24,732 nt of DNA from a virus: IMG/VR virus record IMGVR_UViG_3300036766_000253, positions 1 through 24,732 of that record; one strand, given 5' to 3'. Positions within the stretch are counted from its first letter, which is position 1; every line of letters begins with the position of its first letter. Both the position numbers and the translations under genes were made by a program. The notes beneath the pieces were generated by a model. The model saw only the letters and a program-made list of their open reading frames with translations, was not told the DNA's origin and ran no database searches. Below, piece by piece: positions 14,111 to 20,457 of this stretch.

Positions 14111-15584
14111 ATTCGACCTCGATACCCACCAGGTTCACGTCCTGGGCGTAGTCGTCATTGGCATTCGCCACCGTCCGGTTCACGTTGAACATGACCAGCT
14201 CCCCGGCTGCCAGGTTGGTGACCACCACGGCGGCCCAAGGGCCGTAGACGATGTCATACTGGGCATGGCCGTTCAGATCTGCCGTGGCTGAGGCTGAGGC
14301 GGTGCCTAGAGTGCAGCCCATCGCGTCGGAGTCACCATTCGAGCAACCCGCCAGGCTGAAGCAGACCCCCTCGTTTGAGGCCGGGGCCGTGCTGTTTGAG
14401 ATGACGTAGACGGGTCGCCAGTTGAGGGTGTTGGCCGTGGCCTCGTAGAGGTCTTGCGGGGCCTGCCAGGGGAACTCCAGGTCTTCGGCTGAGGATGGGT
14501 CGAAGGCCCGTGCGTTGACCTTCCTGGTGCTCGTCAGGGTCGCTATCGCGGCAGGTGCCGCCGTGCCGTCAATCATGTAGCCGACCGGGATAGGGTCAGC
14601 CTCGACGACGTAGTTATTGCCAGCCGTGCCATCGACGAGGATAGGAACAGTGCCATTATAAGCAGGCACGGTAACGTTATAATCGGCGCCCAGAGTTGCC
14701 GGGACGGTCAGGCTGACCTTGTTGTTGCCGTTGGCGGGCCACTCAAAGAGGTCGTAAATCGTGCTGGCACCGGCCACCCTGGTTACGGTCAAACTCTTGA
14801 GAGTCACGTCGCCGTCGGCATCGACGATGAAGCCGCCGGCCGCAGCACTGATAGAACCGATCCCGCTCAGGTTGTTGGAGTCGTCGCAGATTGCCCCTGA
14901 GCCCTGGACGGTCTTGTTGTCGGTGCCGTTGGCCCTGATTAGGCTGTGGTCCGTGGAGGTAGCCGGGCCAAGGACGTCGCCGCCACCCGCCGGGGTGGTA
15001 TATCCGCCCTGCCCATTGAGAAAGTGAGCCACGTTGTTGTCGAGCATCGGGCAGAGGCCGTGGGCAGAGGTAGAGACGTTCAGGTCGGTATTAGCGTCGG
15101 GCGCACCGAAATCGTCAAGTTTGCGAGAGGTGGCTGCTTTGCCATCAAGTTGGCCCTGGAGGGCACCCGTCACCCCGTCGAGGTAGCCGAACTCGGTAGT
15201 AGAGACCGCCGAGCCCTCCGCTGTGGCCACGCCAGCCGTGAACCGCACCCAGCCTCCCCAGGCGCTCGCGTCCGCGTCCAGGCCCCCGCAGTTGGCCAGG
15301 AGGAGGCCGTAGGAGCCACCACCCGAGGCAGCGGTCTTGACCCGCAGGTGCCCGGCTGGTGACTCGCTGAGGTAGAGGGTTTGGTGCAAGCTGAGGCTGA
15401 GGTCGCCCAGGATGAGGAAGAGCCGGTGAGGACTCGACTTGCCAGCCTCTGCGACGACTGAGGCTTCCAGCACCGCGCTGCTCTCGGGGATTACGACCCC
15501 GGCGGCGCGGGCTCGCTCGACAGGCAGGCAGAGCAGGGCCAAAAGAACGAAGAGCGCGAGGGCGAGAAGAAGAGTGCGTTTCAT
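14082..15584 (-). CDS. Signal-peptide tail fibre-like virion protein
   Basis: The 500-aa product opens with a Sec-type signal (MKRTLLLALALFVLLALLCL, cleavage near ARA-AG at ~28). The body carries fibre features: ...TTEFGYLDGVTGALQGQLDG (~127-147), a repeat type common in phage fibres, then STSAHGLCPMLDNNVAHFLN, a Gly/Asp-rich middle, and a C-terminal domain with KVNARAFDPSSAEDLEFPW, TLNWRPVYVIS and ELVMFNVNRTVAN. It follows TerL at once (TAAGCCATG). A structural or receptor role fits the modules. The signal peptide and the location before the portal are unusual. Confidence 0.78.
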   Translation of the reverse strand: MKRTLLLALALFVLLALLCLPVERARAAGVVIPESSAVLEASVVAEAGKSSPHRLFLILGDLSLSLHQTLYLSESPAGHLRVKTAASGGGSYGLLLANCGGLDADASAWGGWVRFTAGVATAEGSAVSTTEFGYLDGVTGALQGQLDGKAATSRKLDDFGAPDANTDLNVSTSAHGLCPMLDNNVAHFLNGQGGYTTPAGGGDVLGPATSTDHSLIRANGTDNKTVQGSGAICDDSNNLSGIGSISAAAGGFIVDADGDVTLKSLTVTRVAGASTIYDLFEWPANGNNKVSLTVPATLGADYNVTVPAYNGTVPILVDGTAGNNYVVEADPIPVGYMIDGTAAPAAIATLTSTRKVNARAFDPSSAEDLEFPWQAPQDLYEATANTLNWRPVYVISNSTAPASNEGVCFSLAGCSNGDSDAMGCTLGTASASATADLNGHAQYDIVYGPWAAVVVTNLAAGELVMFNVNRTVANANDDYAQDVNLVGIEVEYARTLSNAF

Positions 15585-15587
15585 GGC

Positions 15588-16931
15588 TTACCCCAAGGCC
15601 CCGCCGAAACGAGGCATGGCGTTGAGAACGTCAGTGACGGAACGGGCGGGCAGCGGAACCGAGTCGGCGAAGCCCAGAGCCAGTTCCCCGAAACCGTCAG
15701 CGGCGTGGCTGCTCCAGTCGTGGACAGGCTTGGCCTTGAACACCTGGTTTCGCTCATCCCACTCCTTGCGGTAGTGCTCCAGGGCGTCGATGCCCTTCTC
15801 GCAGGCTGCCTCGTCGAAATAGCACTGGGGCAGGATGTTGCGAACGGCCTCGATGCGGTCTGCCGGGTCAAGTTTCTTGCCGATGAGCACCGGCTTAAGG
15901 CCCAAGCTGATCGCCACTTCCTTGCGGCTCTTGCCTGTGCCAAGCTCGCGGACCTCACCGTCGTGGGGGAAGTGAACAGCCCCATAGGCGTAGGGTTTGT
16001 CCTTGAGTACCTTGGCATAGTGAACTAGGCCCTCACCGCTGTTCTCGTAGTAGTCCACCACCCGAATCTCGCGCACCACCCGCTGGGCGAACCAGATAGC
16101 CATCGAGTCGTCCATGCCCAAGTCCCAGAAGGTTTCAACTGGTATCTGGGGCGCGTAAGGCACCCTGCCGATCCGGTTCTCAGCCCTGGCCCGGTGAATC
16201 AGCTCGGCGTAGTAGGCACCCTTAATGTCAGCGTCGTCCCACACGCCATCTCGAAGCTGCTGACGTTCCACGTCCGGCAGGTTTGCAAGCCAGGCACGGT
16301 AATCGGCCTTCTCCTTGAGAGTCATCAACGTATTGTCGGCCAACGTGGCGGGTATGAAAGAACGAGTCTTCACAGTGCCATCGTCGTCCTTGAGTTCAAT
16401 CACCTTGTCACGGCAACAAGCCACGAAGCGCTCACGCACCCACTTATGCCCGATGTTGCCGGGATTCGATGCAGCACGGGCTAAAGTCTTCCAGTTACCA
16501 TGCGGACGTAGGCGAGAGAGCAGATAGAGATATTGGAAGTTCGTGAGGTGCGTCAGTTCATCAAAGGCGATGTCGTCATACTCGGCCGATTGATACTGGT
16601 AAACGTCGCGGTCAGCCTCGCAATAACCAAACTCCTGAATCGAGCCGTTGGGGAACTCCCAGCGGCCCTTGCTCTCAATCCACTTGCCGAAAGGCCCCCA
16701 TGTCGTGAGCGAGACGCGGATGAGAGACTTGTCGAGTTCCTTGAACGTGCGCCGCAGCGCCAAGCCCACACTTCCAGGGCAGGACAGCCGGCGGTGAAGG
16801 GCGAAGGCCAGTAGCCCTCTTGACTTCCCCGGCCCCGCCTGGCCGCCGTAAAGCACCTCATCGACCTCGGCCAGGTCGAACAGCATCCGGTGCTGCTTAG
16901 GGGTCAGGGGAATCTTAAACTGCTCAGGCAT
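15588..16931 (-). CDS. terL: Terminase large subunit (packaging ATPase-nuclease)
   Basis: The product is 447 aa from the ATG at 16931, which has GAGAGGG three bases upstream; a longer GTG start at 16973 is less likely. The ATPase domain has Walker A GGQAGPGKS (~29-37), Walker B DDIAFDE (~119-125) and the coupling motif ASNPGN (~154-159). The nuclease domain has the first acidic strand WDLGMDDS (~269-276) and the last catalytic Asp in HAADGF (~409-414). This is a complete RNase-H-fold packaging motor. The gene overlaps TerS by 8 bases. Confidence 0.95.
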   Translation of the reverse strand: MPEQFKIPLTPKQHRMLFDLAEVDEVLYGGQAGPGKSRGLLAFALHRRLSCPGSVGLALRRTFKELDKSLIRVSLTTWGPFGKWIESKGRWEFPNGSIQEFGYCEADRDVYQYQSAEYDDIAFDELTHLTNFQYLYLLSRLRPHGNWKTLARAASNPGNIGHKWVRERFVACCRDKVIELKDDDGTVKTRSFIPATLADNTLMTLKEKADYRAWLANLPDVERQQLRDGVWDDADIKGAYYAELIHRARAENRIGRVPYAPQIPVETFWDLGMDDSMAIWFAQRVVREIRVVDYYENSGEGLVHYAKVLKDKPYAYGAVHFPHDGEVRELGTGKSRKEVAISLGLKPVLIGKKLDPADRIEAVRNILPQCYFDEAACEKGIDALEHYRKEWDERNQVFKAKPVHDWSSHAADGFGELALGFADSVPLPARSVTDVLNAMPRFGGALG

Positions 16932-17445
16932 CGGCCCTCTCGTGGACGACGACGAAGGTGATTTGCTTCGCACCGTCCTTGCCGCCTATCTCAAGAGATT
17001 GCGTCGGCTTGCCCAGGCCCCGATTCAGCAGTTCAACGCATGCCGCCACGCTCGCCTTGGGGTTGTTGGAATCCCGCCAATACTCCAGCCGCCTGAGAGC
17101 CTTGGGGCAGGCCGAGAGTGCCAGGCGCTTCACCTCGTGCTCAATCTCAGCGGCTTCCTTTGATTTTCCGGTGGGGTTGCCAGACTGACCGGGCTTGAAA
17201 GGACGACCAGGAATGCGGCGCTGGGGCTTGCTGGTCGCAGCGGGTGCAGAAGAAGCCCCTTGGTTTTCCCCCCCAGTCCCCCCTTTTCCTGCTACGCAAC
17301 TAATCTTTTCGCGGGAATCAAGCACAGAAAGAGCAAGATCGGGACCAGATACGCCAGGCGCCGTGCCAGAAACGGGCGGTGATCCCGCATTACAGTGACT
17401 CGGACGTTTAGCGCTTTTGGCTTTTGGCGTCTTTGCCTTCACCAT
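16924..17445 (-). CDS. terS: Terminase small subunit-like, DUF5681-type
   Basis: The 173-aa product has a long low-complexity basic N-terminus (~90 residues), then the GRPFKPGQSGNPTGKSK box at ~79-95 that defines DUF5681-type proteins. A helical region with ...ACVELLNRGLGKPTQSLEIG follows. Proteins with this box are commonly found directly before TerL and are taken as small terminase subunits that recognise the packaging site. The start has no good ribosome site; a CTACA-cgc-TGTAG palindrome lies just upstream and might be an operator or control the leader. Confidence 0.75.
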   Translation of the reverse strand: MVKAKTPKAKSAKRPSHCNAGSPPVSGTAPGVSGPDLALSVLDSREKISCVAGKGGTGGENQGASSAPAATSKPQRRIPGRPFKPGQSGNPTGKSKEAAEIEHEVKRLALSACPKALRRLEYWRDSNNPKASVAACVELLNRGLGKPTQSLEIGGKDGAKQITFVVVHERADA

Positions 17446-17599
17446 GTCTACAGCGTGTAGTGAAGGCGGGAGGCCAAATCAAGCAAATGCTGCCAACGGA
17501 GCCACGAGAAAAGATTCACACGGTTTAGCCCCATTTGGTGCTTGACAGCGCTGGCTGGCTAGCCGTATGCTCAGGGAAACTAGAGAGGAGGGAATAGAA
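17446..17599. promoter_or_regulatory. Divergent intergenic control region
   Basis: This is the only divergent intergenic region of the window. It separates the late operon (leftward) from a rightward small-gene cassette. A good rightward sigma70 promoter is visible. On the late side I see only weak promoter matches (TTGCTT or TTGGCA with poor -10 boxes) and the palindrome CTACA-cgc-TGTAG directly before the TerS ATG. The late side may need a phage activator or antiterminator. No iterons are seen here. Confidence 0.6.
17542..17571 (+). promoter_or_regulatory. Sigma70-type promoter for the plus-strand cassette
   Basis: A perfect -35 TTGACA (17542-17547), an 18-base spacer and a -10 TATGCT (17566-17571, 4 of 6) lie 28 bases before the ATG at 17600. 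The first plus-strand gene has a GAGGAGGG site, so promoter, leader and start are well spaced. A -35 this exact suggests constitutive early expression by the host polymerase. Confidence 0.7.
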
Positions 17600-17791
17600 A
17601 TGGAGACCGCGAGAGACCTTTTCGATGCCTACTGCACGGGCTGTGGCTCAGCCACACCGACTGCCACCCTTGAGGATGTGCGCGATGAGTTTCACCGCCG
17701 CGGGTATGGCAATTATCGCCACGACGGGCCTCAATTCATCGAGGAGATTTTTGAGGACGGCTGGGCCTCTGACCACGCAGATGCGAGGTAA
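17600..17791 (+). CDS. Small acidic phage protein (63 aa)
   Basis: The start is ATG at 17600, behind AGAGGAGGG. The earlier ATG at 17567 lies inside the -10 box and has no ribosome site. The product (METARDLFDAYCTGCGSATP, then LEDVRDEFHRRGYGNYRHDG, then FIEEIFEDGWASDHADAR) is acidic, with a CTGC pair that could bind metal or form a disulphide. No family is recognised. It is the first gene after the plus-strand promoter, so probably an early-expressed protein. Confidence 0.7.
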   Translation: METARDLFDAYCTGCGSATPTATLEDVRDEFHRRGYGNYRHDGPQFIEEIFEDGWASDHADAR

Positions 17792-17797
17792 CCAACC

Positions 17798-17980
17798 ATG
17801 CCATCTGGAGTTTACGAGCGCAAGAAGCCGGGCGAGCAGGAGCCGGTGAGGCCGCAGTCGATCGACTGGCCGTTCGGCCTCTGGCGGTGCATTCGGGCCG
17901 CTGCTGACGCTGAGGGAATCAGCTTTCGTGACTACATCATCCGCGCCGCAGGGCGCGAGCTGGCGAGAAAGGAGAAGTGA
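17798..17980 (+). CDS. Putative ribbon-helix-helix-type small DNA-binding protein
   Basis: The 60-aa product has a short basic start (MPSGVYERKKPGEQEP) followed by SIDWPFGLWRCIRAAADAEG and ISFRDYIIRAAGRELARKE. A strand-like start, a helix LWRCIRAAADAEG, a turn and a second helix SFRDYIIRAAGREL match the layout of small Arc/MetJ-type regulators (a beta strand, then two helices joined by a short G-x-S turn). GAGG lies 10-13 bases before the ATG. If correct, it could regulate the neighbouring promoter. The call rests on pattern only. Confidence 0.6.
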   Translation: MPSGVYERKKPGEQEPVRPQSIDWPFGLWRCIRAAADAEGISFRDYIIRAAGRELARKEK

Positions 17981-17982
17981 AG

Positions 17983-18273
17983 ATGAACACACTCACGCCG
18001 GGGGCCCTGCGAGCAGCAAAGAAGATCATACACGAATTGATGCTACGACAGCGCCCCTTCGAAGAATCGCACGACCTCGGCCTCGGCTTGGTGGATATAG
18101 CGAAAATGATAGATGCTGCCACTGCCCTACCCGAATTATCTGAAGCGTGCTGTTTTGCTCTGTTCACCATCGAGCACCGGGATGGCCTGCGCTACCGCGA
18201 GGATCTATTTACCACCGACGAGCGCAACAAACTACGCAATGCCATCACTCTAACCGAGAAAGGAGAGGCATGA
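17983..18273 (+). CDS. Hypothetical helical protein (96 aa)
   Basis: The start is ATG at 17983, with GGAG eight bases upstream; a GTG at 17977 that overlaps the previous stop is less well placed. The product (MNTLTPGALRAAKKIIHELM, LVDIAKMIDAATALPELSEA, YREDLFTTDERNKLRNAITL) is helical with no domain I can name. The style resembles small accessory ORFs of phage early regions. Its TGA overlaps the start of the next gene (ATGA). Confidence 0.65.
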   Translation: MNTLTPGALRAAKKIIHELMLRQRPFEESHDLGLGLVDIAKMIDAATALPELSEACCFALFTIEHRDGLRYREDLFTTDERNKLRNAITLTEKGEA

Positions 18274-18539
18274 ACATCCGCGTCCAGACGGTTTACGCTC
18301 TAACAGAAAAGCCGCTCATCACAGAGAATCAAGATGGCTCTGTCACTTTGCACGACACAGATTTCACCGGACCCGGTGGTTTTAGTATCCAATTTCCCGG
18401 TCGAGAACCTTGGACTTTAGAAGTGGCCCATGAGCTAGTGGCAGCGCTAGAACGGAGCATGGGCGGCAAAGAGACGGCAACTTCCGTTATCCGAGCGGAC
18501 ACGGAGAAGTATCGGGGGGCTTACCCAATGCCCCGCTAG
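18270..18539 (+). CDS. Hypothetical protein (89 aa), last gene of plus-strand cassette
   Basis: The ATG at 18270 is coupled to the previous stop (ATGA), with AAAGGAGAGG upstream. The product (MNIRVQTVYALTEKPLITEN, GSVTLHDTDFTGPGGFSIQF, PWTLEVAHELVAALERSMGG) looks like a small alpha/beta protein: a beta-rich first half and a helix near residue 52. No family is recognised. The gene ends eight bases before the converging minus-strand operon. Confidence 0.65.
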   Translation: MNIRVQTVYALTEKPLITENQDGSVTLHDTDFTGPGGFSIQFPGREPWTLEVAHELVAALERSMGGKETATSVIRADTEKYRGAYPMPR

Positions 18540-18546
18540 TTGGGTA
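18522..18546. terminator. Possible weak bidirectional terminator between converging genes
   Basis: A perfect 7-bp inverted repeat (TACCCAA / TTGGGTA, 11-base loop) covers the end of the plus-strand cassette and the gap to the converging gene. The arms are AT-rich and there is no real U-tract, only TTAA, so termination would be weak. Its position exactly at the convergence point is the reason to list it. Confidence 0.3.
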
Positions 18547-18930
18547 TTAACTGCCCTGCTCAATTCGTCCTGGGCTCTCCTGGGGGCGCTGACGGCCCTT
18601 CTCTGCCGCCAGCACTGCTCGCACTTTAGCCAGCCTGGCATTCTCGTATCTCCGCCGGGCTATCCAGTTGTCGATCTTGGGCCTCATCGGACCGTTGAGT
18701 TCGGGCGGCTGCCAATCCTCGGGGGCGTCTGCTCGCATATCCACAAACGCCCTACAGGCATGACTCGCGAGGAACTTCTTGGCTGCTAGCCGTAGCCCCT
18801 CATCGTACTTGCTACGGGCCAGGATTATCGCCCGTGAGTCGTCGGCCTTCGCGCATCCGACGAAGCGGCAATGGTCTTGGCTCTTAATTCTTAGAGTTCG
18901 GCAGTGGTAGCAATCGCCGCAGGTATTCAC
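18547..18930 (-). CDS. Small Cys-rich protein, possible zinc binder
   Basis: The 127-aa product begins MNTCGDCYHCRTLR, with further Cys in DHCRFVGCAK (Cys at 4, 7, 10, 21 and 26). The spacing suits a zinc-binding N-terminal knuckle. The rest is basic and helical with a WIARRRYENARLAKVRAVLA segment. The GTG start abuts the TGA of the nuclease-like gene. No named family fits; nucleic-acid binding is plausible. It is the last gene of the early operon. Confidence 0.65.
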   Translation of the reverse strand: MNTCGDCYHCRTLRIKSQDHCRFVGCAKADDSRAIILARSKYDEGLRLAAKKFLASHACRAFVDMRADAPEDWQPPELNGPMRPKIDNWIARRRYENARLAKVRAVLAAEKGRQRPQESPGRIEQGS

Positions 18931-19284
18931 TCAGATTTTCTCAACCTCCCAGCCGCCGCCGTCCTTCTTGGAGCGGGCCCGGACAATCTGGAACGCCAGG
19001 GGAAACATCCTGGCCGCAATCCTCACCTTAGCCTTGGCATCGTCTCGAAACCATCCGCCCTTCACTTCGTGAGCCTCTAGCTGGCCGTCGGGGAGCATAA
19101 TCAGGAAATCCGGTGTGTATCTAACGTCGGGCCCGAGCTTGAGAGTAACAGCCTCGAACCGATACCAGACTATCTCTCCGGCCTTCTGGAGCAGGTCGAG
19201 GTGCTGCTGATAGGCGCCCTCCGTCTTGTTGAGAGTTCCTCTGCGAAACCGGCCATGGGCCATGGGGCGCTGGGGGATGGTCAT
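18931..19284 (-). CDS. PD-(D/E)XK-type phage nuclease-like protein (DUF1064-like)
   Basis: The product is 117 aa from the ATG at 19284, which overlaps the TGA of the 27-aa membrane peptide; a longer TTG start at 19350 would bury that peptide. Signature: AHGRFRRGTLNKTEGAYQQH, then WYRFEAVTLKLGPDVRYTPD, then the EAHEVKGGW strand and a KKDGGGWEVE end. The glutamate of the first helix, the PD, and the E-V-K triplet are the expected PD-(D/E)XK site. Such proteins occur in phage replication or recombination regions and are thought to act on branched DNA; the substrate here is not shown. Confidence 0.8.
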   Translation of the reverse strand: MTIPQRPMAHGRFRRGTLNKTEGAYQQHLDLLQKAGEIVWYRFEAVTLKLGPDVRYTPDFLIMLPDGQLEAHEVKGGWFRDDAKAKVRIAARMFPLAFQIVRARSKKDGGGWEVEKI

Positions 19285-19364
19285 GGCTGAATGACGACGT
19301 GAAGGAAGTAGATAACCCCCATAACAATCCAGGTCCACACAACCACCCAAACTATGCGCTCCAT
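19281..19364 (-). CDS. Single-TM micro-peptide (27 aa)
   Basis: The ORF runs from ATG at 19364, with AAGGGAG about eight bases upstream, to a TGA that overlaps the nuclease start (ATGA). The peptide MERIVWVVVWTWIVMGVIYF plus a short HVVIQP tail is essentially one transmembrane helix. It sits beside a second single-TM micro-ORF upstream. Function is unknown; small phage membrane peptides may affect lysis or host membrane proteins. Confidence 0.6.
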   Translation of the reverse strand: MERIVWVVVWTWIVMGVIYFLHVVIQP

Positions 19365-19407
19365 CGCTTAGTCTCCCTTCTCCCGCACGACAACCTCTTC
19401 CCCTCCC

Positions 19408-19503
19408 CTACCGGTTCGCTGTCCACGCCAGGAACAGCATAAAAATCAGGCCCCCAAACCATGCCCACATGACAAACTCCATACTAACGTCCGGAACGTT
19501 CAC
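19408..19503 (-). CDS. Single-TM micro-peptide (31 aa)
   Basis: The GTG at 19503 follows an excellent AGGAGGGG site, and the ORF ends with TAG at 19408. The peptide (VNVPDVSMEFVMWAWFGG, then LIFMLFLAWTANR) has an N-terminal polar part and one hydrophobic helix. It lies between the initiator-like gene and the second micro-peptide. The ribosome site strongly suggests it is translated. No family is recognised. Confidence 0.6.
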   Translation of the reverse strand: MNVPDVSMEFVMWAWFGGLIFMLFLAWTANR

Positions 19504-19512
19504 TTTCCCCTC

Positions 19513-20412
19513 CTACCCGCCGGTCGGGGCGGGGCTAGCCTGTTCTTTTATCGCCTTCTCCCGTTCATCAAAGTCGGCGAATATTCTCTTAACCTCAGCC
19601 CGTTCTTTCTCCTGCTCTTCTGGCGTCAACCCTTCCCACCTTTCCCATTCAGCGTCATACTCGGCCTGCCGCTCTTTCTCCTCCTTCGAGACATAAGGCC
19701 CTTGGGGCTTAGCGATGCCCTTAAGCTGTCCATATTTCTCGGCCTGGAGCATCCATTTGGCGATTCGGCTCCGGCACCCCTGGACGCTCTTGGGCTTCCT
19801 CTCCGGCTTGCCCGTGAGCCAGACATGGCACTCGATGAGCTGCTTGGCTAAGTCGGCCTCTCCGTAAATCTTGACCATCTCCGAGAAGAACTTGTCGGGA
19901 GGTAGGGGGCGAAGGGCCGTGGCCCTCGCCAAGGCACCCTTGACGTTTTGCGGCAAGGTGCCCTCTTCCCCTTCTTTTTTAAGGGCCGGAAGAGGGGAAG
20001 GGGATTCAGAATGTAAGGAAGGGGAATGTAAGGAAAGAGCCGGGCTAGGCAATGCCTTTTCACGGCTAGGCAATGCCTTGGCTTTGCCTAGTTCTAACGC
20101 AGGGATAACACTGGCGGATTCGCGGGGGTGGGGGCTTTGGTGCTCTTTGAATGCGAGCACCTGGACATACTTCTCCTCCCCAACCTCATAGATGGCGATG
20201 AAGTCCTTGGCCGCCAGATCGTCCAGCATCTTCTCAGGGTCGGCGCGGTCGTAGGGAAGGATTTCGGCCTTCATCTTCTTGGGCCGACATTCCAAGCGTC
20301 CCTCGCGGTCGGCCATGCACCACAGGCCCTCAAAGAAGATGCGCGTGAGCGGATGTAGTTCCGCCAAGACCTCGTTTTTGAAGAATCCTGGCTTGAGATT
20401 CCGTGCTCGCAT
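19513..20412 (-). CDS. Replication initiator-like protein
   Basis: The 299-aa product has an N-terminal domain of the phage replisome-organiser type: MRARNLKPGFFKNEVLAELH, PLTRIFFEGLWCMADREGRL, ECRPKKMKAEILPYD, and a helix-turn-helix-like DLAAKDFIAIYEVG. This domain usually binds origin DNA. A Pro/Ser/Leu-rich linker (~110-150) follows, then a C-terminal helical part with FFSEMVKIYGEADLAKQLIE and SRIAKWMLQAEKYGQL, and a charged tail. The linker is encoded by repeated DNA that looks like iterons, the same layout as lambda O. No helicase gene is seen beside it. Confidence 0.75.
   Translation of the reverse strand: MRARNLKPGFFKNEVLAELHPLTRIFFEGLWCMADREGRLECRPKKMKAEILPYDRADPEKMLDDLAAKDFIAIYEVGEEKYVQVLAFKEHQSPHPRESASVIPALELGKAKALPSREKALPSPALSLHSPSLHSESPSPLPALKKEGEEGTLPQNVKGALARATALRPLPPDKFFSEMVKIYGEADLAKQLIECHVWLTGKPERKPKSVQGCRSRIAKWMLQAEKYGQLKGIAKPQGPYVSKEEKERQAEYDAEWERWEGLTPEEQEKERAEVKRIFADFDEREKAIKEQASPAPTGG
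20009..20091. repeat. Iteron cluster inside the initiator gene, candidate replication origin
   Basis: Two exact 16-base copies of GGCTAGGCAATGCCTT lie at 20043-20058 and 20064-20079 (period 21), and an 11-of-12 inverted copy GGCTTTGCCTAG lies at 20080-20091. Each copy has a near-palindromic core AGGCA-a-TGCCT. Two 12-base copies of GAATGTAAGGAA lie at 20009-20020 and 20024-20035, with purine-rich flanks, and an A/T run lies at about 19974-19982. The block encodes the low-complexity linker of the initiator-like protein. In lambda and relatives the origin is inside gene O in just this way. Confidence 0.6.
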
Positions 20413-20457
20413 TTACGCCCCCGCGAGAGGTAGAGAGGGGCCTACCCCAAAAGAGTC

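Noticed and set aside
17567-17599. ATG at 17567 as start of the first plus-strand gene
   Set aside because: It overlaps the -10 box of the promoter and has no ribosome site; ATG at 17600 follows GAGGAGGG.
18147-18269. Upstream extension of the 89-aa plus-strand ORF
   Set aside because: It would overlap almost half of the previous gene, and its composition (Arg/His/Ser-rich) looks like a wrong frame.
19285-19350. TTG-started extension of the nuclease-like gene
   Set aside because: It overlaps the 27-aa membrane peptide in another frame and has no ribosome site; homologues of this type start close to the MAHGRFRRG block.
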